Assembly: GCA_945878745.1 (NCBI GenBank)
Contig: CAMDVY010000057.1
Location: forward strand, 1-10,721
DNA from: Klebsiella pneumoniae
GTDB lineage: Bacteria; Pseudomonadota; Gammaproteobacteria; Pseudomonadales; Azotimanducaceae
Direction: 5' to 3'
DNA: 10,721 nt
In this document: piece after piece, positions 4,994 through 10,721 of the stretch
Layout: each line of letters begins with the position of its first letter
Numbering within the stretch: position 1 is the first letter of the stretch
Program-made: the position numbers and the translations under genes
The notes under the pieces: model-generated
Databases searched by the model: none
What the model was told of the DNA's origin: nothing
What the model saw: only the letters and a program-made list of their open reading frames with translations

Positions 4994-6754
4994 ATGCGCA
5001 GCCATTACTGCGGAATATTGAACAGCAGCCACAACGGCGCACAGGTCACTCTGACCGGCTGGGTACACCGTCGTCGTGACCATGGCGGAGTCATCTTCCT
5101 GGATGTGCGAGACCGCACCGGCATCATTCAGGTGGTCTACGATCCTGAGACGGTTGAAAGCTTCGCCATGGCCGAGCGCATCCGAAACGAGTTTGTGGTG
5201 CTGGTGACCGGACGTGTGCGCCCTCGACCAGAAGGCGCCGTCAATGCAGACATGTCGACCGGTGAGGTCGAGGTACTGGGTACAGCGCTGACCATCCTCA
5301 ACCCTTCAGCGACGCCACCGTTCCAACTCGATGAACACTCCAGTGCCGGCGAAGATGTTCGCCTGCGTTACCGGTATCTCGATCTGCGCCGACCAGAGAT
5401 GCAGCAGCGACTGCACTTGCGTGCGCGAGTGTCGAGCGTGACGCGCGCCTATCTCGAAGACAACGGCTACTGGGAAGTTGAAACACCGACGTTGTCGAAG
5501 ACCACTCCAGAAGGTGCACGTGATTATCTGGTGCCGAGTCGAACCCACCCCGGTCACTTCTTCGCGTTGCCGCAATCACCGCAGATCTACAAGCAGTTGC
5601 TGATGATGTCGGGCTTTGATCGCTACTATCAAATCGCACGCTGTTATCGAGATGAAGATCTGCGCCATGACCGCCAGCCAGAATTCACGCAGATCGACAT
5701 CGAAGCGAGTTTCATCAGCGCGCAGGACATCATGCAACTCGCTGAAGGGATGCTGCGCAAGCTGTTCAGCCAGCTGATCAACGTCGAACTGCCGGTGTTC
5801 CCGGTGTTGTCATGGGACGATGCAACGCGTGACTACGGCAGTGACCGTCCGGATCTGCGTAATCCACTCAAGCTGATCGACATTGCCGATCTCATGCGCA
5901 CCGTCGACTTCAAGGTGTTTCACGGGCCGGCGAATGATGCGGGCAGCCGCGTCGTTGCGCTGCGCGCGCCGGGTGGCAGTGCGCTGTCACGCAAGGTCAT
6001 CGATGACTACACCCAGTTTGTCGCGCGTTACGGTGCCAAGGGTCTGGCTTACATCAAGATCAACCGACTCGCTGATGGTGTCAGCGGTTTGCAGTCGCCC
6101 ATTCTCAAGTTCTTGCCGGAGACCGTAGTTGCCGAAGTGCTGGCTCGTGTTGGTGCGCAGGACGGCGACGTTGTATTTTTTGGTGCGGATCGAAGACAGG
6201 TGGTGAATGACTCCATGGGCGCGCTGCGAAACGAACTCGCTGCCGAACTCAAACTGCTGCAAGGCAGTTGGGCGCCATGCTGGATTGTCGACTTCCCCAT
6301 GTTCAACATGGGCAAGGATGGAACGATCGGCGCCGAGCATCATCCGTTCACCAGACCGAACGCGTCACCTGAAGAGGTGCTGGCCAACCCACTGGCGGTG
6401 AAGGCCAATGCCTACGACATGGTGCTCAATGGTTATGAACTCGGTGGTGGCAGTCTGCGGATCCATGATGCGCAGATGCAGGCGGCGGTGTTCGAAGTCT
6501 TGAAGATGGGTCAGGAGGCGCAATCGAAGTTTGGCTTCCTGCTCGATGCGCTGACCTACGGGTGTCCACCGCATGGTGGTATTGCACTGGGTCTCGATCG
6601 AGTGGTCATGCTGATGACCGGTACACCATCCATTCGTGACGTCATCGCGTTTCCAAAAACCCAGACGGCGGCAGATCTCATGATGTCTGCACCGAGTGAA
6701 GTGGATGATCATCAATTGCGTGAACTGCATTTGCGGATCCGTCGGGACGCCTGA
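4994..6754 (+). CDS. aspS: Aspartyl-tRNA synthetase, probably non-discriminating (Asp/Asn)
   Basis: This class II synthetase charges tRNA-Asp. The 586 residues and the start MRSHYCGILNSSHNGAQVTL match bacterial AspRS. The OB-fold anticodon domain covers about 1-105. Motif 2 lies in YYQIARCYRDEDLRHDRQPEF (211-231), the bacterial GAD insertion is at about 290-425, and motif 3 includes GGIALGLDRVVMLMTG (528-543). In the anticodon domain RRRDHGGVIF has His30 where E. coli has Leu, and RPEGAVN has Gly81. In Pseudomonas aeruginosa the matching His and Gly mark an enzyme that also makes Asp-tRNA-Asn, later amidated by GatCAB. The same activity is inferred here. AAGG (4980-4983) is the likely ribosome site. 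The gap from fmdB (4840-4993) holds the fmdB terminator and no clear promoter. Three consecutive in-frame TGA codons end the gene (6752-6760). Confidence 0.97.
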   Translation: MRSHYCGILNSSHNGAQVTLTGWVHRRRDHGGVIFLDVRDRTGIIQVVYDPETVESFAMAERIRNEFVVLVTGRVRPRPEGAVNADMSTGEVEVLGTALTILNPSATPPFQLDEHSSAGEDVRLRYRYLDLRRPEMQQRLHLRARVSSVTRAYLEDNGYWEVETPTLSKTTPEGARDYLVPSRTHPGHFFALPQSPQIYKQLLMMSGFDRYYQIARCYRDEDLRHDRQPEFTQIDIEASFISAQDIMQLAEGMLRKLFSQLINVELPVFPVLSWDDATRDYGSDRPDLRNPLKLIDIADLMRTVDFKVFHGPANDAGSRVVALRAPGGSALSRKVIDDYTQFVARYGAKGLAYIKINRLADGVSGLQSPILKFLPETVVAEVLARVGAQDGDVVFFGADRRQVVNDSMGALRNELAAELKLLQGSWAPCWIVDFPMFNMGKDGTIGAEHHPFTRPNASPEEVLANPLAVKANAYDMVLNGYELGGGSLRIHDAQMQAAVFEVLKMGQEAQSKFGFLLDALTYGCPPHGGIALGLDRVVMLMTGTPSIRDVIAFPKTQTAADLMMSAPSEVDDHQLRELHLRIRRDA

Positions 6755-6822
6755 TGATGACGCGGGGCATTGGTTCGAGATTTGCTGATGACCTCGGTTT
6801 GTTGATGCTGCCTTGTTGAAAA

Positions 6823-6845
6823 CCACCCTGCTTGCGACGCGGTGG
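6823..6845 (+). promoter_or_regulatory. Small hairpin that would cover the ruvC ribosome site
   Basis: CCACC (6823-6827) can pair with GGTGG (6841-6845) around a 13-nt loop, and GGTGGG is the only Shine-Dalgarno-like sequence before the ruvC start. The stem is short, so any effect on translation is speculative. The rest of the 105-bp aspS-ruvC gap shows no gene. Confidence 0.2.
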
Positions 6846-6859
6846 GATCGCTGTCGCAC

Positions 6860-7333
6860 ATGGTGACCCGCGTGCTTGGCATCGATCCTGGATCACGCCT
6901 GACCGGTTATGGTGTGGTGGATGTGGAGCAGGGACGTCTCACGTATGTCGCGAGCGGTTGCATTCGAACCGTGGTCGGCAACATGGGAGAACGATTGCAC
7001 GAACTGCATCAGGGTCTCATGGAAATCGTCGGCACTTACCATCCGGATGACGCGGCGATCGAACAGGTCTTCATTGCTCGCAATCCATCGTCGGCGCTGA
7101 AGCTTGGCCAGGCGCGCGGTGTTGCCTTGGCCGCGTGCATGTCTGGCGGCGTGGCGATGTATGACTATGCTACGCGCCAGGTGAAGCTTGCTGTGGTCGG
7201 CACCGGTGCGGCAGGCAAACAACAGGTTCAGCATATGGTGCAAGCACTGCTCAAACTGCCGGGCTCTCCGCAGGCCGATGCCGCAGATGCACTTGCGATC
7301 GCCATCTGCCACATCAATACTCGCGGCCTATGA
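6860..7333 (+). CDS. ruvC: Holliday junction resolvase RuvC
   Basis: RuvC cuts Holliday junctions symmetrically during recombination repair, working with RuvAB. From ATG 6860 the protein has 157 residues, somewhat shorter than E. coli's 173. The four acidic catalytic residues are present: Asp9 in VLGIDPGS, Glu69 in AAIEQVF, and Asp140 and Asp143 in QADAADALAIA. The motif ARNPSSALKLGQARGVAL (73-90) is typical. A GTG at 6842 would add six residues (VGSLSH), but the family begins just before the IDPGS strand, so 6860 or GTG 6863 is preferred. No ribosome site is well placed: GGTGGG (6841-6846) is 13 nt away. The stop overlaps ruvA as ATGA. yebC, often between aspS and ruvC, is absent. Confidence 0.96.
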   Translation: MVTRVLGIDPGSRLTGYGVVDVEQGRLTYVASGCIRTVVGNMGERLHELHQGLMEIVGTYHPDDAAIEQVFIARNPSSALKLGQARGVALAACMSGGVAMYDYATRQVKLAVVGTGAAGKQQVQHMVQALLKLPGSPQADAADALAIAICHINTRGL

Positions 7334-7944
7334 TTGGTCGTTTACAGGGCAAGCTGGTAGAGATCGTCGATAGTCTTGCACTGGTCGATGTGTCTGGGCT
7401 CGGCTATGAGGTTGAACTCACCCAGGGGGCTCGCGCCGGTCTCGGTCTGCCCAACAGCGATGTTCTGTTGTACACCCACCTCGTGGTTCGTGAAGACGCG
7501 CATCTGCTGTTCGGGTTTGCTTCGAGGCAGGAACGGGATGTGTTTCGAACGCTGATTCGTGTCAATGGGGTTGGACCCAAACTGGCTATGGCGCTGCTGT
7601 CGAGTCTGACGGTAGCCGAGCTGGTCGGCGCGGTCGCCGGAGGTGAGACGGCACGCCTGACTCGAGTGCCCGGAGTGGGCAAGCGGACCGCCGAGCGCCT
7701 GCTGGTTGAACTCAAGGACAAGTTGGATGGGCTGGTTCCCTCAGGCGCCGTTCAGGCGGAAGCGCCTATATATAGAAGGAGTCAGGAAGGGCAACGCGAA
7801 GCTCTGGCCGCGATGCTCGCCCTTGGGTATCGATTGCCCGAAGCAGAAAGAGCCCTGGCAGCGGTTCCGGAGGACGTGGTTGACGCCGAATCGATCATTC
7901 GTCAGGCACTTAGACAATTTGTCAAAGAGGGAGGCGGGTCGTGA
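7330..7944 (+). CDS. ruvA: Holliday junction DNA helicase subunit RuvA
   Basis: RuvA binds four-way junctions as a tetramer and loads the RuvB motor. The 204 residues match the E. coli size (203). The N-terminal OB domain begins MIGRLQGKLVEIVDSLALVDVSGLGYEV. Two helix-hairpin-helix motifs follow: LIRVNGVGPKLAMALL (about 77-92) and LTRVPGVGKRTAERLLVEL (about 110-128). A variable linker at about 135-155 precedes domain III (EALAAMLALGYRLPEAERAL), which contacts RuvB. The linker is encoded by rare-looking codons (ATA TAT AGA AGG, 7768-7779). The ATG lies in an ATGA overlap with ruvC, and the stop lies in a GTGA overlap with ruvB, so the three are translationally coupled. Confidence 0.97.
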   Translation: MIGRLQGKLVEIVDSLALVDVSGLGYEVELTQGARAGLGLPNSDVLLYTHLVVREDAHLLFGFASRQERDVFRTLIRVNGVGPKLAMALLSSLTVAELVGAVAGGETARLTRVPGVGKRTAERLLVELKDKLDGLVPSGAVQAEAPIYRRSQEGQREALAAMLALGYRLPEAERALAAVPEDVVDAESIIRQALRQFVKEGGGS

Positions 7945-8975
7945 GTATCGAGCCTGATCGACTGATCGCGCCGCAGGCCCGGGATCAGGAGCAGCGTTTT
8001 GATCGCGCGCTTCGTCCGCGCTCGCTTGAAGAATATATAGGTCAGAAACCTGTCAAAGAGCAGATGCATATTTTCCTGACCGCCGCCCGGCAGCGGGGCG
8101 AGCCGCTCGATCACACGCTTATTTTTGGGCCACCTGGTCTAGGCAAAACGACGCTTGCCAATATTATTGCTAGTGAAATGGGTGCCGAGATCAGGACAAC
8201 GTCCGGCCCAGTGCTGGAACGACCGGGCGACCTGGCAGCTATCCTGACAAATCTGAATGATGGGGATGTCCTCTTTGTCGACGAGATTCACCGTCTGAGC
8301 CCGATCGTCGAGGAAATCCTGTATCCGGCGATGGAAGATTTTCAGCTGGATATCCTGATGGGCGAGGGTCCGTCCGCCCGTTCGCTAAAGCTGGAATTGA
8401 AGCGGTTCACCTTGGTTGGTGCGACGACCAGAGCGGGATTGCTGACGTCTCCGCTACGCGATCGTTTCGGGATTGTTCAACGGCTGGATTTTTATACCGT
8501 TGAAGAACTGACGGAAATCGTCGCCCGTTCAGGAGCGAAGCTGGGCATTACCATCGATAGTGGTGGTGCACGTGAAATTGCTGCCCGGTCGCGTGGAACG
8601 CCACGCATCGCCAATCGATTGCTTCGGCGCGTGCGTGACTTTGCCGAAGTGCGGGGTGACGGAACTGTAAATCGTCTGTTATCGGATGCCGCATTGAACC
8701 TGCTTGAGGTGGATGAGGCTGGCTTCGACGCCCAGGACCGGCGTATGCTGCGCGCCGTCATCGAAAAGTTCGGTGGCGGTCCGGTAGGGGTCGACTCACT
8801 GGCCGCAGCGCTGAGTGAAGAGCGCGACACCATCGAAGATGTGCTAGAACCGTACCTGATCCAGCAAGGTTTTCTCAAGCGTACACCGCGAGGCCGAGTG
8901 GCAATGCCACGTGCCTATCTGCACCTGGGTCTGCCCATGGCAGAGGGCTCGGTGCAATCGCAAATCGAAATCTGA
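7941..8975 (+). CDS. ruvB: Holliday junction branch migration ATPase RuvB
   Basis: RuvB is the hexameric AAA+ motor that drives branch migration at RuvA-bound junctions. The protein has 344 residues, against 336 in E. coli. The GTG start is preceded by GAGGGAGG and overlaps the ruvA stop. Walker A is GPPGLGKTT (about 64-72), Walker B is FVDEIHRL (about 112-119), and sensor 1/RuvB signature segments are LVGATTRAGLLTSPLRDRFG (about 158-177). The arginine of sensor 2 is in GTPRIANRLLRRVRDFA (about 219-235). A winged-helix C-terminal domain holds IEKFGGGPVGVDSLAAALSEE, and the conserved PRGRVAMPRAYLHLG ends the protein. The first half uses noticeably more AT-ending codons than its neighbours. The gene ends 19 nt before tolQ. 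Confidence 0.98.
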   Translation: MSIEPDRLIAPQARDQEQRFDRALRPRSLEEYIGQKPVKEQMHIFLTAARQRGEPLDHTLIFGPPGLGKTTLANIIASEMGAEIRTTSGPVLERPGDLAAILTNLNDGDVLFVDEIHRLSPIVEEILYPAMEDFQLDILMGEGPSARSLKLELKRFTLVGATTRAGLLTSPLRDRFGIVQRLDFYTVEELTEIVARSGAKLGITIDSGGAREIAARSRGTPRIANRLLRRVRDFAEVRGDGTVNRLLSDAALNLLEVDEAGFDAQDRRMLRAVIEKFGGGPVGVDSLAAALSEERDTIEDVLEPYLIQQGFLKRTPRGRVAMPRAYLHLGLPMAEGSVQSQIEI

Positions 8976-8994
8976 CGGCAGGCAAGGAGTCCTG

Positions 8995-9684
8995 ATGCCG
9001 GAACAACTATCCATATTTGAACTCGTCGCGAATGCGAGTCTGCTCGTCCAGCTGGTGATGCTGGTGTTGCTGATTGCCTCGGTCGCCAGCTGGATGATGA
9101 TCTTTCAGCGCTGGATCTACCTGCGCAAGGTCACCGCCGATGTCGAGGCCTTTGAAGAACACTTCTGGTCTGGCATCGACCTGCGCAAACTGTATGGTCA
9201 ACTCGAAGGTGCGGAAGATCTGTCGGGCATTGAGAAGATCTTTGTTGCGGGCTTCAAGGAATTTACTCGCCTCTCCGAACAGGCGGGCGGTGATATGGAA
9301 TCCATCATGCAAGGTGTACAGCGAGCCATGCGGATTGCGGTCAGCCGTGAAGAAGAGCAACTGGATCGCAGTCTTCCCTTTCTGGCGACAGTCGGTTCGA
9401 CCAGTCCGTACGTTGGCTTGTTTGGCACCGTCTGGGGCATCATGAACTCGTTCCGGAGCCTGGCCAACATGACTCAGGCAACCTTGGCGTCAGTGGCTCC
9501 CGGGATTTCCGAGGCGCTGGTCGCGACGGCGATGGGCTTGTTTGCGGCGATTCCGGCTGTCATTGGCTACAACCGTTTTTCAGCGCGTGCAGACGTGATG
9601 ATGGGTCGCTATCAGACTTTTTCAGACGAACTGACGACACTTCTTCAGCGCGCGGCCCATGCCCGCCACGCGAAGCGTGATTAG
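8995..9684 (+). CDS. tolQ: Tol-Pal system proton channel subunit TolQ
   Basis: TolQ forms with TolR the proton-driven stator of the inner-membrane Tol motor, which keeps the outer membrane invaginating during division. The 229 residues match E. coli (230). The ATG at 8995 is chosen because AAGGAG (8984-8989) lies 5 nt upstream and the protein begins as usual (MPEQLSIFELVANASLLVQ); an open frame extends further upstream but overlaps ruvB. Three membrane segments lie at about 16-38, 133-155 and 166-188. The conserved FLATVGSTSPYVGLFGTVWGIMNSF is at about 126-150. ISEALVATAMGLFAAIPAVIGYN (about 165-187) is the third segment with its channel residues. The TAG stop is the first triplet of a strong hairpin. 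ybgC, commonly first in this cluster, is missing. Confidence 0.97.
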   Translation: MPEQLSIFELVANASLLVQLVMLVLLIASVASWMMIFQRWIYLRKVTADVEAFEEHFWSGIDLRKLYGQLEGAEDLSGIEKIFVAGFKEFTRLSEQAGGDMESIMQGVQRAMRIAVSREEEQLDRSLPFLATVGSTSPYVGLFGTVWGIMNSFRSLANMTQATLASVAPGISEALVATAMGLFAAIPAVIGYNRFSARADVMMGRYQTFSDELTTLLQRAAHARHAKRD

Positions 9685-9706
9685 GAGTCTGCCGCGCAGA
9701 CTCCTA
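9682..9706 (+). repeat. Perfect 11-bp hairpin beginning at the tolQ stop codon
   Basis: TAGGAGTCTGC (9682-9692) and its exact reverse complement (9696-9706) flank a CGC loop. The first TAG is the tolQ stop. No T-tract follows, so it is not a normal terminator. It may protect the tolQ message from 3' exonucleases, partly limit tolR expression, or be a mobile REP-like element. It shares the TAGGAG start with the repeat at the proS stop. Confidence 0.7.
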
Positions 9707-9754
9707 TGTCCTTCAACGCGTACAGGACTTCATCAGCGATCGACAGGTTGAAAG

Positions 9755-10192
9755 ATGGCCAGAAAACGTAAACCCATGGCCGACATCAATGTGGTGCCAT
9801 ACATCGATGTGATGCTGGTGCTGCTTGTCATCTTCATGGCCACAGCACCGCTGCTGACTCAGGGTGTGCATGTCGATTTGCCCAACGCACCCTCCGAGCC
9901 AGTGACGGATACCGAGGATGATCCGCTGGTGGTCTCCATGCGAACGGATGGCGCGATCTTCGTCAATCTCGGTTTGCAGAATGCGGATGATGAAGGCACG
10001 CGCGTCACTGTTTATTCACTCGAAGATCAGGCCGGCAAAATCTTGCGCGCAAGGCCTGAGGTTCCGGTCTACGTCAAAGCCGATGAGAAGCTGGACTATG
10101 GTGACGTGGTCCGCGTCATGACGGTGCTGCAGAAAGCAGGTGCAAAGAGTGTTGGACTCATCACCGATCCACCGGACATGACCGATGCCTGA
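9755..10192 (+). CDS. tolR: Tol-Pal system protein TolR
   Basis: TolR is an ExbD-type protein that pairs with TolQ in the inner membrane and anchors to peptidoglycan. It has 145 residues, close to E. coli's 142. After the basic MARKRKPMADINVVPYIDVM the single membrane helix runs at about 17-35. It contains Asp18, the equivalent of the proton-carrying Asp23 of E. coli TolR. The periplasmic domain follows (GVHVDLPNAPSEPV, then VYVKADEKLDYGDVVRVMTVLQKAGAKSVGLITDP). AGG (9745-9747) is a modest ribosome site. The 70-bp gap from tolQ holds a strong hairpin. Its end overlaps tolA by 8 nt, which suggests translational coupling. Confidence 0.97.
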   Translation: MARKRKPMADINVVPYIDVMLVLLVIFMATAPLLTQGVHVDLPNAPSEPVTDTEDDPLVVSMRTDGAIFVNLGLQNADDEGTRVTVYSLEDQAGKILRARPEVPVYVKADEKLDYGDVVRVMTVLQKAGAKSVGLITDPPDMTDA

Positions 10193-10721
10193 TCGAGCTG
10201 CTGATCAAGCCAGCTGGCGGTCGCAATGGCTGCCCCTGTTGCTTGCAGTGCTGGTGCATCTGCTGGCGATGCTTGCTCTTTACGACGGCTGGCATCCGGA
10301 TCGTGAACTCGACAATGTGATTACCGCGCAGATCGTCAATTCCACCCTGATCGTGATGGAACCGAAGTCCAAACCGAAACCTGCGCCGGCGCCGAAAGTT
10401 GAAAAACCACCGGAGCCCAACAAGCCGGTGATACAGCAACAGCAACCGCCGCCAGCTGCTGCGACACCGAAGCCACAACCGAAACCCTCACCGGTCAAGA
10501 CCGAGAAAAAACCGGATCCGGACGAGATTCGAAAAAAGGCTGAAGCCGAAGCGCGTCGCAAAGCCGAACTGTTCAAGCAGCAAAGGTTGCAGGAGCTCGC
10601 CACCCAGTCTTTCGAAGATGCGCTGGAGACCGAGGAGGTCAACCTCGATACCGCCACTGAAGAAGGCGAGGCAGCAAAGTCCTATATCCAGGGCATTTAT
10701 GAGCTGGTGGTGCAGAACTGG
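10185..10721 (+). CDS. tolA: Tol-Pal system protein TolA (3' truncated by the window)
   Basis: TolA spans the periplasm and links the TolQR motor to TolB and Pal at the outer membrane. The ATG at 10185 overlaps the tolR stop. 179 codons are visible and the frame is open to the last base. A single membrane anchor (WLPLLLAVLVHLLAMLALY, about 15-33) carries the conserved His24. The Ser four residues before that His in E. coli is Ala here, as in Pseudomonas. Domain II is a Pro/Lys/Gln-rich stretch (about 58-108) followed by a charged helix (PDEIRKKAEAEARRKAELFKQQ, about 111-133), much shorter than E. coli's long helix. The last visible residues, AKSYIQGIYELVVQNW, start the globular C-terminal domain. 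tolB and pal likely follow beyond the window. Confidence 0.93.
   Translation, partial: MPDRAADQASWRSQWLPLLLAVLVHLLAMLALYDGWHPDRELDNVITAQIVNSTLIVMEPKSKPKPAPAPKVEKPPEPNKPVIQQQQPPPAAATPKPQPKPSPVKTEKKPDPDEIRKKAEAEARRKAELFKQQRLQELATQSFEDALETEEVNLDTATEEGEAAKSYIQGIYELVVQNW

Noticed and set aside
6842..6859. GTG 6842 as the ruvC start
   Set aside because: It adds six non-conserved residues before the usual start and lacks an upstream ribosome site.
1..10721. A defence island, mobile element or biosynthetic cluster
   Set aside because: Every large gene belongs to a known housekeeping or envelope family, and no transposase, integrase, toxin or nuclease pair is present.

Overview
The window is a stretch of gammaproteobacterial chromosome with roughly 55-60% GC, dense with housekeeping genes. 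The gene order fmdB-aspS-ruvCAB-tolQRA, the proline-type and aspartate-type tRNA synthetases with strong Pseudomonas-like sequence, and the Pseudomonas/Xanthomonas-style GTAGGAGCGG inverted repeat point to a gammaproteobacterium. I cannot name a genus. There are no tRNA or rRNA genes, CRISPR arrays, insertion sequences or phage genes.

Layout. (1) Bases 1-1355, + strand: the 3' part of a YihY/BrkB-family membrane protein gene, followed without a gap by a TlpA-like thioredoxin lipoprotein. (2) Bases 1356-3091: a short convergent gap holding a REP-like inverted repeat, then proS on the - strand. (3) Bases 3092-4443: a - strand gene for an HU-fold DNA-binding protein with a long Lys/Ala/Pro-rich, histone H1-like N-terminal tail. 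It has a factor-independent terminator, a candidate 35-codon leader ORF abutting its start codon, and a good sigma70-like promoter far upstream. About 500 bp separate it from the divergent fmdB. (4) Bases 4444-6754, + strand: fmdB (zinc ribbon plus Ser-rich tail), a terminator-like hairpin containing its stop codon, then aspS. (5) Bases 6755-8975: ruvC-ruvA-ruvB with 4-nt overlaps, the Holliday-junction processing set. (6) Bases 8995-10721: tolQ, a strong hairpin, tolR, and the 5' part of tolA, the envelope-spanning Tol motor; tolB and pal probably follow outside the window. Two genes often found in these neighbourhoods, yebC (aspS-ruvC) and ybgC (ruvB-tolQ), are absent.

Most of the window is conventional. 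The most unusual feature is in the HU/H1-like gene: a run of ten A residues in the coding strand sits inside the Lys/Ala tail, and both shifted frames meet a stop codon within three codons. Slippage would therefore yield a tail-only basic protein of 93 or 95 residues besides the 222-residue tail-HU fusion. This resembles the known poly-A slippage in Thermus dnaX and would be a way to make two nucleoid proteins from one gene. Other points worth a look are the in-frame leader ORF and the dyad-embedded promoter of the same gene, two hairpin repeats that each begin with TAGGAG at a TAG stop codon (proS and tolQ), signature residues of a non-discriminating AspRS, and a hairpin-rich leader before fmdB.
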